From contig JALWTX010000001.1 in the NCBI GenBank assembly GCA_026993355.1, positions 1 through 64,000 of the forward strand: a stretch of 64,000 nucleotides of DNA. Reading direction: 5' to 3'. Within the stretch, counting starts at the first letter, position 1; each line of letters begins with the position of its first letter. The notes below the pieces were generated by a model that had not been told where the DNA came from, made no database searches, and was given only the letters and a program-made list of their open reading frames with translations. This DNA is from Flavobacteriales bacterium. Its GTDB lineage: Bacteria; Bacteroidota; Bacteroidia; Flavobacteriales; Flavobacteriaceae. Of the stretch, positions 9,023-17,593 are shown one piece after another. The position numbers and the translations under genes were made by a program.

Positions 9023-9679
9023 TTATTTACGACTTGCATTCATTGCTGAAAGCATTCCACCGTAAACATTGTTCAATTCAGCTAAATTTTCTTTCAATTT
9101 AGCCATATTATCTTTCAACTGTTGGGCATAATGAGCAGTTTCTTCGTTGGCAGTGGCATTTTTATTCACACTTTCCAATTGCACTTTATAAAGGGAATTT
9201 AAACTTTCAAGTTGAGCTGAAGCCAAAGCCAGTTCTTCGGCATATTTTTTAGTTGCACCGGCAGCATCAGTGGCCACATCCATACTTTTTGCCGCTTCAT
9301 GTAATTTATTGATGCTTTCGCCTAAGCTTTTCATCAAATTAGAATCCAACTGTGCTTCTTGTAACATTTTATCTAATTTTTCAGACAAACGTGCTTCCAA
9401 TTCAGCCTCTGTTTTGTCTTTTCTTTGTCTGGGGGCACCACCGGCTAATTCCGGATAGACCAATGACCAGTCAAGTTCTTCCTCTTGAGGTTCAAAAGCA
9501 GAAACAAAGAAAATAAGCGCTTCGGTACCTAAACCTAACATTAATAAGACATCACCCGGAATACCAAAAATAGGCATGTGTAAGATTTTACCTAAAGCAC
9601 CCAAGATAACAACTGATGCACCTATACTATATGCCATATGGAATATAGTCTTAATTTTTTTTGATGATTTTAAAGCCAT
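9023..9679 (-). CDS. gldL: Gliding motility / type IX secretion motor protein GldL
   Basis: GldL is the stator-like membrane subunit that conducts protons and turns GldM. The 218-residue protein has two transmembrane helices near the N-terminus (IFHMAYSIGASVVILGALGKILHMP and PGDVLLMLGLGTEALIFFVSAFEP), the second with an acidic residue inside the membrane segment (GTEALIFF) as in characterised GldL. A coiled-coil-rich cytoplasmic tail follows (~95-218). It is encoded between gldK and gldM in the conserved order. Confidence 0.96.
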   Translation of the reverse strand: MALKSSKKIKTIFHMAYSIGASVVILGALGKILHMPIFGIPGDVLLMLGLGTEALIFFVSAFEPQEEELDWSLVYPELAGGAPRQRKDKTEAELEARLSEKLDKMLQEAQLDSNLMKSLGESINKLHEAAKSMDVATDAAGATKKYAEELALASAQLESLNSLYKVQLESVNKNATANEETAHYAQQLKDNMAKLKENLAELNNVYGGMLSAMNASRK

Positions 9680-9739
9680 AATAAATAAATTTTAGTAGTT
9701 AGTATTTGTTTTATTTGTGAGTTTTTATTGATTATCCTA

Positions 9740-11113
9740 TTAATTTTGTCCTTTCCGTTTCATATGACGGGCATTAACGCCCATAAAGTCTTGTACACAA
9801 CGGAAGCCAATATAACTTCTGGCTGTATCGGCATACTCATATGCTCTGGAATGTACTTGAATAAAATATTTGACATCTTTCCACGAACCTCCTCTGATAA
9901 TTTTTCTTTTGTTATCATAAGCATCGGTTGTAGGGTTAAATGAGGCGCCAAAATAGTAGGAATCCGGATAATATGATGAGTTAGTCCATTCGGCAACGTT
10001 ACCTGCCATATTATACAAATTGTAACCATTTGGATTATAAGATTTTGCAGGAGCTGTAAACACAGCTTGATCTGAGCCATAATCACCTCTTAGCGGTTTA
10101 AAGTTTGCTAAAAAGCAACCTTGATCATTCATGGTATAAGGACCACCCCACGGATAATCATTACCTTCCATACCACCACGGGCAGCATACTCCCATTCGG
10201 CTTCTGTAGGTAAACGGAATTTATGTAAAGGCGCACGGTTTTTACTTCTTAAAAACCAGGTCATCTTTTTGGTACGGTAATCCGCAAAGGCTGTTGCTTG
10301 ATACCAGTTTACGCCTACCACAGGGTATTCACTGTAAGCGTCATGCCAAAAATAATCGTCGTGCATGGGTTCATTGTACGCATACATAAAATCTTTTACC
10401 CAAACAGTCGTATCGGGATATACTTGCACTATTGTATCTTTTATGTGTTTGGATCTTCTTTCGCCTTTTCTGGCAGCTTCACCCGTATCATACCAACGAA
10501 GTTTATAGACGAATTTCGTCACGTCAAACATACGATCGGCGTCACCGGTTTCTTCGATGGGTAAATACATAGAATCCATCACTTCTGCATAATACTCATC
10601 CGGAAATTTATTGGTGTTAAATATTAATGGAACATCCCAGTTTAAAACTTTTCCGGCATTTTCATCATCCGGGTTACTTAAACTACCATATGTATTCATC
10701 ATATATTTATTATAAGCATTTTTGGTAGTATCCAAGCTTTTAAACATATACTTTCCAATACCTTTCTTTGGTGTTGCTTCCATTTCTTCTGCCAGTACCG
10801 CCAAGCGATAACGGATAATCGAATCGCGGACATAATTTACAAATTCACGGTACTCAGCATTGGTAATTTCGGTTTCATCCATGTAAAATGCGCGGACAGT
10901 AACAGTTCTTGTGGGTGCATTCAAGGCATATTCCTTATCCTCATTTTGCTTACCCATTACAAAAGCGCCACCGGGAATTAAACTCATGCCATATGGGCGA
11001 TAGGGATGCCAGGTGTGCCCTTTAACACCGATGACTTCACCTCTTTGATAGTTATTTCCACATCCAGTTAATAAACTTGCAATAATAGCAGTGAAAGCTA
11101 TGATTCTTTTCAT
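9740..11113 (-). CDS. gldK: Gliding motility lipoprotein GldK
   Basis: GldK is the outer-membrane lipoprotein of the T9SS periplasmic ring. The 457-residue sequence starts with a lipoprotein signal (IIASLLTGCGNN, Cys18 the likely lipidated residue) and then carries a formylglycine-generating-enzyme-like (SUMF1) domain, with typical pieces GGAFVMGKQNED, MDETEITNAEYREFV, VGVNWYQATAFADY, LPTEAEWEYAARGG, YNMAGNVAEWT and RGGSWKD. The domain is used structurally in this family rather than for sulfatase maturation. It is the first gene of gldKLMN and has a full Bacteroidota promoter about 50-80 bp upstream. Confidence 0.96.
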   Translation of the reverse strand: MKRIIAFTAIIASLLTGCGNNYQRGEVIGVKGHTWHPYRPYGMSLIPGGAFVMGKQNEDKEYALNAPTRTVTVRAFYMDETEITNAEYREFVNYVRDSIIRYRLAVLAEEMEATPKKGIGKYMFKSLDTTKNAYNKYMMNTYGSLSNPDDENAGKVLNWDVPLIFNTNKFPDEYYAEVMDSMYLPIEETGDADRMFDVTKFVYKLRWYDTGEAARKGERRSKHIKDTIVQVYPDTTVWVKDFMYAYNEPMHDDYFWHDAYSEYPVVGVNWYQATAFADYRTKKMTWFLRSKNRAPLHKFRLPTEAEWEYAARGGMEGNDYPWGGPYTMNDQGCFLANFKPLRGDYGSDQAVFTAPAKSYNPNGYNLYNMAGNVAEWTNSSYYPDSYYFGASFNPTTDAYDNKRKIIRGGSWKDVKYFIQVHSRAYEYADTARSYIGFRCVQDFMGVNARHMKRKGQN

Positions 11114-11161
11114 AAATATGTTAAATTTAATCGTATTGTTCTATGTATCTATTCTAACGCA

Positions 11162-11194
11162 CAAATATAAAAATAAAATAATAGTATCAACAAA
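11162..11194 (-). promoter_or_regulatory. Promoter of the gldKLMN operon
   Basis: On the minus strand, TTTG (11194-11191) is followed after 21 bp by TATATTTG (11169-11162), matching the Bacteroidota -33/-7 pair. Transcription would start near 11155, giving a leader of about 40 nt before the gldK ATG. It separates gldKLMN from the topA/arginase-like pair. Confidence 0.7.
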
Positions 11195-11293
11195 TTTTTA
11201 TGCATTTATATTTGTCTTTTATTTAATTCATAATAAATAAACATCATAAGGATTTAATTTGTAATATTTTATTAAACTTTTTATGAGTACTAT

Positions 11294-12430
11294 TTATAAT
11301 GAGTTTTTTTCAATAAATTTATATATACGCGGTGTTATTTGTCCGGAAATTGCTTGCTGATAATCTTTTTCATTGCATGGAAAAAGTATTTCATTTGTCA
11401 TTTCCGGCAACTTAAACCACCAACGGTTTGTATTCGGATTTTTATAAAAAATCAAGTTAAATAATTTATGTTCCACATGAAATTTAATCATTTCCGACCA
11501 TCTTATATTGGGATAATCAGGCTGATATCTATTCTTTCCCTCGATATAATACCATAATATTTGAGCCATTAACTGGCTGCCAGTATTAGCTTTATCCCAC
11601 AACGGATTATACTCAAATATACCAAAAAATCTGTTTTGTGTCCCGACACCAGCCAGCCGAGACAATCTGCATATATCTATGCCATTAAAACCATTTGGAC
11701 GCCCTTCTTTATGAGCCGGCATATCGCTGTATTTAATACTTCTGGCATCAATACTCACAAAATTTGCTTGACGTAATTCAGGTTCAAAATCCAATATTTG
11801 ATTTTGCATCTCTCCTAATTTATAATAATCAATATAAAGTTGATCAAATATTTTAAATTTGGCCGGATGATTATAATAAGTTTGAACCCCCATTACATTT
11901 AAGTATTGGAAATTAGCTGTTTCTTTATGTAATAAAACCTGCAAATAATTTTCATTATCTATTTCAATATCTGACAGTGAGCTATCTATGATTGCGTCTA
12001 TAACGCTCAGATTATATATATTATTGCCTGAATCTAAAAAATCTGTTACGGCCAAACTTAAATCTTGAGAACCGCCTAATATGACCACACTGGCATCTTT
12101 AGGAAGTTGGGCAAGTACTATTCGGAGTAATTCAAGGCTTTTTAAAGGGGACTCTGTTTCTATCAAATTCCCCAAATCAACCAAATTCAATGACCAATTA
12201 CCGGGAAACAGACGATAAAAACTTTGCCGTATTTGATCAGGAGCAAACTTTGTTCCTTCATTATCTATGGCATTTCGATCCTCGTTTACACCAATAATGA
12301 ATATATCAGCCTCGTAATGGCTTGGCTGAAAACCGGGCAAATGCACGGCTATGTTACCGCCTATTATCCCCAATGATTTAGCTTCATCAAAATCAAAATC
12401 GATTGTAAGAGGCTTTAAATAATCATACAT
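11294..12430 (-). CDS. Arginase-family (ureohydrolase-like) protein with lost metal ligands
   Basis: The 378-residue product follows the ureohydrolase fold in outline: DIFIIGVNEDR near the start, VVILGGSQDLS where active enzymes have GGDHS, LSVIDAIIDSS where they have a DAHxD motif, and FVSIDARSIKYSDMPA where they have SxDxDxxDP. Most of the Mn-binding His/Asp residues are therefore missing, so I expect no arginase or agmatinase activity. Relatives annotated as formimidoylglutamase or arginase commonly sit beside gldK in Flavobacteriia (recalled, not checked). Its start lies 1 nt after the topA stop, so the two are translated from one transcript. A structural or T9SS-related role is possible but unproven. 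Confidence 0.75.
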   Translation of the reverse strand: MYDYLKPLTIDFDFDEAKSLGIIGGNIAVHLPGFQPSHYEADIFIIGVNEDRNAIDNEGTKFAPDQIRQSFYRLFPGNWSLNLVDLGNLIETESPLKSLELLRIVLAQLPKDASVVILGGSQDLSLAVTDFLDSGNNIYNLSVIDAIIDSSLSDIEIDNENYLQVLLHKETANFQYLNVMGVQTYYNHPAKFKIFDQLYIDYYKLGEMQNQILDFEPELRQANFVSIDARSIKYSDMPAHKEGRPNGFNGIDICRLSRLAGVGTQNRFFGIFEYNPLWDKANTGSQLMAQILWYYIEGKNRYQPDYPNIRWSEMIKFHVEHKLFNLIFYKNPNTNRWWFKLPEMTNEILFPCNEKDYQQAISGQITPRIYKFIEKNSL

Positions 12431-12431
12431 T

Positions 12432-14867
12432 TTATTTCAAATTCTTTTTGGCCACTTCCAAAGTAATCGTTTCCGGATCTGTACCTTTAGGCAGCATAAC
12501 TTTCTTTTTGCCTTTTACCACAACCAATCTTCCCCATTTCCCTTTTTGAAGACTTATACCTTCCTCAGGCCACACTTTAATCATTTTTTCTTTTTCCTTA
12601 CGTAGCTTATTTTGAATCAACTCGGTAATGTCGTTATCGGACAAATTATCAAAATCATATTTTTTAGGGACATTAATAAATAAATCATTCCATTTAATAA
12701 AAGGACCGAATCGTCCTTTTCCTTTAAAAACGGGTTTTTCGTCATAAAAAGCAATAGGTTCATCAGCTTTGCGTTTCTTTTCAATCAACTCAATCGCTTC
12801 CTGAAGACTAACATTTAAAGGGTTCAGGTTTTTAGGTATGGAAATAAATTTACCATCATAAATAATATAAGGTCCGTAACGCCCCGTTGCAATTACCACA
12901 TCTTTTCCTTCATACTGTCCAATATTTTTAGGAAATGCAAACATGGCTAAAGCTTGCTCTAAAGTAATATCATTTAAACTGACTCCATGTGGCGCCCCGG
13001 CAAAAACCGGTTTTTCTTCTTCATTTGATTCACCAATCTGCACCAGTGGTCCATATTGCCCTATTTTAACGTAAACATTTTTACCGGTTTTGGGATCTTG
13101 ACCTAACAGACGTTCGCCCCTGGCCCGGGTAGCATTTTTTGCCACATCTTCGACAACCGGGTGAAAGGATTGATAAAATTCTTTTAAGGTATTTTTCCAT
13201 TTTTTTTCACCTTCGGCTATTTTGTCCAACTCCTCTTCTATTTTGGCTGTAAAATGATAATCCAAAATATGATCAAAATGTTGGGTTAAAAACTCATTTA
13301 CAACAATACCGATGTCGGTAGGCACTAATTTATTTTTCTCATTACCAAAAGTCTCTGTTTCCGTTTTTTTTGAAACAACCCCATTTTCTAAAACCCATTT
13401 GACAACCGGTCTGGTTTTGGGCTCAATATTTTTCTTTTCGACATAACCACGTTTTTGGATAGTCGAGATAGTCGGCGCGTAAGTTGAAGGACGTCCAATC
13501 CCAAGTTCCTCCATTTTTTTTACCAAAGCTGCTTCGTTGTAGCGTGCAGGTGGCCGGGCATATTTTTGTAAAACTTCTACATAAATCTCTTTTAGTGCCT
13601 CGCCTTTTTCAAGTTTGGGTAATTGTCCTTTAAATTCAGGTTCATCTCCTGTATCTTTTGACTCATGATATAGTTTTAAAAAACCGTCAAAAACCACAAC
13701 TTCGCCTTTAGCCGTAAAAATATTTTTTACTTTATCATTTTCGATTTTGACCGTTGTTCTATCAATTTTTGCATCAGCCATTTGTGAGGCGAGTGTTCGT
13801 TTCCAAATAAGCTCGTACAAACGATTTGAATCAAAATCCATATTGATTTCTTTCCTGGAAACAACCGTTGGTCTAATAGCCTCATGTGCTTCTTGGGCGC
13901 CTTTTGATTTCGTTTTGTAATTCCGTGGTTTACTGTATTTTTCCCCGAAAAGTTCCGCAATTGTTTTGACGGCTTGATCTTTAGCATCTTTAGATAGATT
14001 GACACTATCGGTACGCATATAAGTGATAAAGCCGTTTTCATATAATTTTTGTGCCAACATCATCGTTTTAGAGACACTAAAACCCAGTTTACGGGCAGCC
14101 TCTTGTTGAAGAGTTGAAGTAGTAAAGGGCGGAGCCGGCGTTTTTTTGGCTGCTTTGGTTGTAATCTCGGCTACTTTATAATTGGCTCCCCGTAGTTTTT
14201 CTAAAAAATCTTCGACTTCTTTTTCCTCTGCAAAATCGGTGTCTAATGATGCTTTAAATTGATGATTGGCATGATTGGCAAAATACCCAAAAACTTTAAA
14301 GGCACTTTTTGCCTGATGATTTCTGATTTCATTCTCACGGTCTACAATCAAACGAACAGCCACGGATTGGACCCGGCCGGCAGACAAACCTTTTTTAATT
14401 TTGCGCCATAAAATAGGCGATAATTCATACCCGACCAAACGGTCTAACAAACGGCGCGCTTGTTGGGCATCAACTAAATTATAATTGATATCGCGCGGAT
14501 TGGCAATAGCATTTTTAATGGCATTCTCGGTAATTTCATGAAACACAATCCGGCTGGTCTTGTCTTCATCTAACTTCAATTGATTTTTTAAATGCCAGGC
14601 AATGGCTTCTCCTTCACGGTCTTCATCACTTGCTAATAAAACTTCCTCAGCCTTGTCCGATAATTTTTTTAGTTTTTTAATAACATCCTTTTTATCCTTT
14701 GAAACGACATATTTTGGTGTGAAATTTTCCAAATCTATACCAATTTCTTTAGACGGCAAATCAGCGACATGGCCATAGCTGGATTCAACATCATAATCTT
14801 TTCCCAAAAATTTTTTGATGGTTTTGGCCTTGGCCGGCGACTCCACTATAACTAATTTTTTACTCAT
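12432..14867 (-). CDS. topA: DNA topoisomerase I
   Basis: TopA relaxes negative supercoils by transient cleavage of one DNA strand. The N-terminal Toprim domain begins at MSKKLVIVESPAKAKTIKKF with the acidic DxDxxGE patch seen as SDEDREGEAIAWHL. The catalytic tyrosine lies in GFITYMRTDSVNLS. The C-terminus carries topoisomerase C-terminal repeats (IGQYGPLVQIGES, TGRYGPYIIYDGKF, GRFGPFIKWNDLF, KGKWGRLVVVKG), not zinc ribbons, as usual in Bacteroidota. The ORF-track start (14885) overlaps the -7 promoter box, so I use the ATG at 14867, giving 811 residues. The gene is coupled to the arginase-like gene downstream. Confidence 0.96.
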   Translation of the reverse strand: MSKKLVIVESPAKAKTIKKFLGKDYDVESSYGHVADLPSKEIGIDLENFTPKYVVSKDKKDVIKKLKKLSDKAEEVLLASDEDREGEAIAWHLKNQLKLDEDKTSRIVFHEITENAIKNAIANPRDINYNLVDAQQARRLLDRLVGYELSPILWRKIKKGLSAGRVQSVAVRLIVDRENEIRNHQAKSAFKVFGYFANHANHQFKASLDTDFAEEKEVEDFLEKLRGANYKVAEITTKAAKKTPAPPFTTSTLQQEAARKLGFSVSKTMMLAQKLYENGFITYMRTDSVNLSKDAKDQAVKTIAELFGEKYSKPRNYKTKSKGAQEAHEAIRPTVVSRKEINMDFDSNRLYELIWKRTLASQMADAKIDRTTVKIENDKVKNIFTAKGEVVVFDGFLKLYHESKDTGDEPEFKGQLPKLEKGEALKEIYVEVLQKYARPPARYNEAALVKKMEELGIGRPSTYAPTISTIQKRGYVEKKNIEPKTRPVVKWVLENGVVSKKTETETFGNEKNKLVPTDIGIVVNEFLTQHFDHILDYHFTAKIEEELDKIAEGEKKWKNTLKEFYQSFHPVVEDVAKNATRARGERLLGQDPKTGKNVYVKIGQYGPLVQIGESNEEEKPVFAGAPHGVSLNDITLEQALAMFAFPKNIGQYEGKDVVIATGRYGPYIIYDGKFISIPKNLNPLNVSLQEAIELIEKKRKADEPIAFYDEKPVFKGKGRFGPFIKWNDLFINVPKKYDFDNLSDNDITELIQNKLRKEKEKMIKVWPEEGISLQKGKWGRLVVVKGKKKVMLPKGTDPETITLEVAKKNLK

Positions 14868-14882
14868 GAATGATTTTTTTTG

Positions 14883-14890
14883 CAAATGTA
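14883..14890 (-). promoter_or_regulatory. -7 element (TACATTTG) of topA
   Basis: The minus-strand TACATTTG fits TAnnTTTG and would start transcription about 9 nt before the ATG at 14867. This argues against the longer ORF start. No convincing -33 was seen. Confidence 0.5.
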
Positions 14891-14912
14891 AGATAAAATA
14901 ATAAGTTAAAAA

Positions 14913-14940
14913 TAAAAGCCGGAGAAAACCCCGACTTTTA
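14913..14940 (-). terminator. Terminator between gldJ and topA
   Basis: On the minus strand AAAAGTCGGGG and CCGGCTTTT pair with one G:U, then T-rich sequence follows. It lies about 20 bp past the gldJ stop and indicates that topA is transcribed separately. Confidence 0.7.
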
Positions 14941-14960
14941 AAGTATTTACAATATTTAAA

Positions 14961-16613
14961 TTAGTTGACAGGTCGTCTATAACCTCGTTTAATGGTCTTT
15001 GTTCCTACACGAGACATGGCACATCTAAAACCAATATCGTTACGAGAGAGATATTGCGGATAAAATCTTCTTTGAGAAGGATCCAACCAATAAGCTCTGT
15101 CCCGCCAAGAACCTCCTTTAATCACCCGCACCTCGTTATTAATTAAGGTAGAACGGTTGTTTGATTTATCATAATTTTTAACCATTTCAGTTGAATCGGC
15201 ATACACCTCATGTACAGGCGCATTATACATACGCAAAGAAGGGTCGGCTTCTACATCTTCTTTTTCTTTCATGTAGTTTCTGGAAGATTCTATATCACCA
15301 TCACGGTAATCACGGTTATCGGCACGATCAAAGTTTTGGCGTAAATATAATTCATTGTCATCAATGGCTTTTTTGCCGGGTGAGCCCGGTAATTGACTCA
15401 CAATAATTTTGCCATTTGGCAGGGTATCCATCGGAATGGAATCCGGCGTAATAATAACTAATTTACCATTTTCATCAAAAGCTTGCTTGGTATAAACATT
15501 ACCACGATAATAATTAAAATCATTAGCATCATCATCTATAATTTGGCGATAAACATCGGCTACCCATTCGTTAACATTTCCTGCCATGTCATACAAGCCA
15601 AAATCATTGGGTGGATAGGTTTTGACCGGTGCCGTAATATCGGCTGCGTCATCTGACCATCCGGCTAAACCGTCATAATTTCCATCATCTATTTTAAAAT
15701 TGGCCATTTCTTTACCTCTGTTTTTACCTTTTTGCAAATTACGGGTAGTCGTTCCTTTCCATGGATAAATTTTACGTCCTTTTAAGGTGTTAAATTCACG
15801 CAAGCCAATATCTGCTTTAGCAGCATACTCCCATTCTACTTCGGTAGGCAAACGGTAGGCTGGTAAAATAATACCGGAAGAACGGTTTACTACATTTAAG
15901 ACCGTATCATTTTTTTTCTTTTTACGCGCTTGATACATCTCTGTATTGCCACCGAAAGCCAATTCGGGTTGTGTCAAATAAGTTTCTGTACTAAATAATT
16001 GGTCTGCAGTGGGATGTTCTAATGCCTCACGACTTAACTTCCCGGACTTGTAAAGTAAATATTCATTTACCCGATCGGTACGCCAATTACAATATTGCAC
16101 AGCTTGTATCCAGTTTACGCCCACAACAGGGTAAAGTGCATAAGCCGGATGCCGCAAATAGTTATTGACTAAATCTTCATTATAACCTAAAGGTGTGCGC
16201 CACACCATCGTATCGGGCAATGCTCCTTTATAAATATTTCTATATTTAGGTTCGTCTGTCGGGAAAACTTTTTTTAACCAATCCAGATATTCTAAATACA
16301 TTAAATTGGTTACTTCAGTTTCGTCCATATAAAACGAACGTACATGTTGTTGATTCGGCACATTATTCCAATCATGCATCACATCGTCTTGCACTTCACC
16401 AAATGTAAAAGTCCCGCCTTCGACAAAAACCAACCCAGGTGCCGTTATTTGATTTCTAAATCTAGGATTAAATTTATATCCTCCTTCTTTTCCATTTAGA
16501 GCACGACCGGTTCCTCGCGACACTTTAAAATCGTTCGATTGTTTTGAGCAACCTGTCAATAATAAACCTAAAACGGCCAAAGAAAAGACACCAAATAAAA
16601 AACTTTTTTTCAT
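14961..16613 (-). CDS. gldJ: Gliding motility lipoprotein GldJ
   Basis: GldJ is a SUMF1-fold outer-membrane lipoprotein needed for gliding and T9SS function, and it stabilises GldK in Flavobacterium. The 550-residue protein has a lipobox (LGLLLTGCSKQ) and the expected domain pieces VEGGTFTFGEVQDD, MDETEVTNLMYLEYL, VGVNWIQAVQYCNW, LPTEVEWEYAAKAD, YDMAGNVNEWVAD and IKGGSWRDRAYWLDP. It is longer than GldK because of inserts between these blocks, as in known GldJ. In many Flavobacteriia gldJ lies near porU/porV and murF (from memory). Here its neighbours are a rhomboid gene upstream and topA downstream, so the locus is rearranged. Confidence 0.93.
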   Translation of the reverse strand: MKKSFLFGVFSLAVLGLLLTGCSKQSNDFKVSRGTGRALNGKEGGYKFNPRFRNQITAPGLVFVEGGTFTFGEVQDDVMHDWNNVPNQQHVRSFYMDETEVTNLMYLEYLDWLKKVFPTDEPKYRNIYKGALPDTMVWRTPLGYNEDLVNNYLRHPAYALYPVVGVNWIQAVQYCNWRTDRVNEYLLYKSGKLSREALEHPTADQLFSTETYLTQPELAFGGNTEMYQARKKKKNDTVLNVVNRSSGIILPAYRLPTEVEWEYAAKADIGLREFNTLKGRKIYPWKGTTTRNLQKGKNRGKEMANFKIDDGNYDGLAGWSDDAADITAPVKTYPPNDFGLYDMAGNVNEWVADVYRQIIDDDANDFNYYRGNVYTKQAFDENGKLVIITPDSIPMDTLPNGKIIVSQLPGSPGKKAIDDNELYLRQNFDRADNRDYRDGDIESSRNYMKEKEDVEADPSLRMYNAPVHEVYADSTEMVKNYDKSNNRSTLINNEVRVIKGGSWRDRAYWLDPSQRRFYPQYLSRNDIGFRCAMSRVGTKTIKRGYRRPVN

Positions 16614-16734
16614 ATTATCATTTAATTTATTATGTATTTACTAAAAGTCAAGTAATTAATAATCAAATATTTAACTAAAAATAATTTATATTAATCACTG
16701 ATGTAAATTAGTATTAAACACTAAAATACAACTG

Positions 16735-16764
16735 CAAATATAATATTAATTTTAATTGTCACAA
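16735..16764 (-). promoter_or_regulatory. Promoter of gldJ
   Basis: On the minus strand TTG (16764-16762) is followed after 19 bp by TATATTTG (16742-16735). Transcription starting near 16728 would give an unusually long leader of about 115 nt, AT-rich and without an obvious structured element. Confidence 0.5.
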
Positions 16765-16806
16765 CTATCCAAACTTATTTTTTGAATAATTATTGCTTAA
16801 AAAAAA

Positions 16807-16947
16807 CTATGATTCATTTTTTTGTGAATTTTCTTCCGTCTTTTCTATAAAATTGCCTTCCTCATCAAAATATTTAAAAAAAAGATCATCTTCAGGATAC
16901 ATTTTAACGGTGTTTTTGGGCACAAAAGTTTGGATTTTTCTACGATA
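16807..16947 (-). other. In-frame C-terminal extension of the rhomboid gene after a TAA
   Basis: Directly after the TAA at 16948-16950 the same minus-strand frame stays open for 46 codons up to a TAG at 16807-16809. It encodes YRRKIQTFVPK...YPEDDLFFKYFDEEGNF...KTEENSQ. This is acidic, hydrophilic sequence of the kind that forms the cytoplasmic tail of flavobacterial rhomboids, which usually begin with a basic RRK patch after the last membrane helix. It therefore reads as the normal tail of the upstream protease cut off by one nonsense codon. An internal ATG exists (KMYPEDD), but a separate 30-residue gene is unlikely. Confidence 0.7.
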
Positions 16948-17514
16948 TTAAATAGCCAATAACAAACCGGTTACAAAGCCAGACAGATGTCCCTCCCATG
17001 ATATAGTTGGCACTAATGGAAAAAGATACCAAACCAAACCACCATATAAAAAAACGATAATTAAGGATACGGCAATTAAACGATAATAATGACTAAACAA
17101 ACCCGAAAAAAATAAAAAAGACAGCAATAAATAAACAAACCCGCTTGCTCCGACATGATAAGATGGCCGCCCGATAGTCCATGTTAAAAAACCGGTAAAG
17201 AATATACCCAAGATTAAGATTTGCCAGGCAACGCGTCTGTAATGATAAAATAAAAAAGTCATTAAAACAAAAAGAGTAAGGGTGTTGTTAAAAATATGTT
17301 TAAAACCGGCATGAACAAATAGTCCGGACAGGATCCCTTTTAAACCACTGAACTTACGTGGATAAATCCCCCAGTGAATCATGTGTAAATGAAAAACATG
17401 CCCCAGCAGAAAAACAGCCCAAAGTAGAATAATGAACAGTAACGGATAATAAAAATAGAATGCTAAACCGCTGACTTTGGAGGCTGGCTGCTTAAGGTGT
17501 TTATTGGGTTTCAT
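16948..17514 (-). CDS. Rhomboid family intramembrane serine protease (tail truncated by an in-frame stop)
   Basis: This is a six-helix membrane protease that cuts substrates inside or next to the bilayer. The 188-residue frame contains the HxxxN oxyanion-side motif (HAGFKHIFNN, ~68-77), the catalytic serine in GASG (Ser124) and the catalytic histidine in WEGHLSG (His176), so the catalytic core is complete. The frame ends in TAA right after the last helix (GFVTGLLLAI), while the expected cytoplasmic tail continues in the same frame beyond it. The protein is probably still folded and active without the tail. The gene is divergent from lipA and followed by gldJ. Confidence 0.88.
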   Translation of the reverse strand: MKPNKHLKQPASKVSGLAFYFYYPLLFIILLWAVFLLGHVFHLHMIHWGIYPRKFSGLKGILSGLFVHAGFKHIFNNTLTLFVLMTFLFYHYRRVAWQILILGIFFTGFLTWTIGRPSYHVGASGFVYLLLSFLFFSGLFSHYYRLIAVSLIIVFLYGGLVWYLFPLVPTISWEGHLSGFVTGLLLAI

Positions 17515-17564
17515 AAATTTTCAGCAGAATTAATTTGATATGAAATAATATATAAACTTATTTG

Positions 17565-17572
17565 TAACTTTG
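17565..17572 (+). promoter_or_regulatory. -7 element (TAACTTTG) of lipA
   Basis: TAACTTTG matches TAnnTTTG. It overlaps the TTG that opens the longer ORF at 17570, so translation more likely begins at the ATG at 17594, about 15 nt after the expected transcription start. The -33 box is not clear. Confidence 0.5.
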
Positions 17573-17593
17573 TCAGATAAAATTAATAAAATA

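Noticed and set aside
9760-10086. 108-residue ORF antisense or out of frame within gldK
   Set aside because: Shadow of the conserved gldK frame.
13727-14041. 104-residue ORF within topA
   Set aside because: Out-of-frame shadow of topA.
16807-17514. Genome-wide reassignment of TAA as a sense codon
   Set aside because: TAA is the ordinary stop of many genes here (for example mraZ and murG), with no family-like sequence following them.
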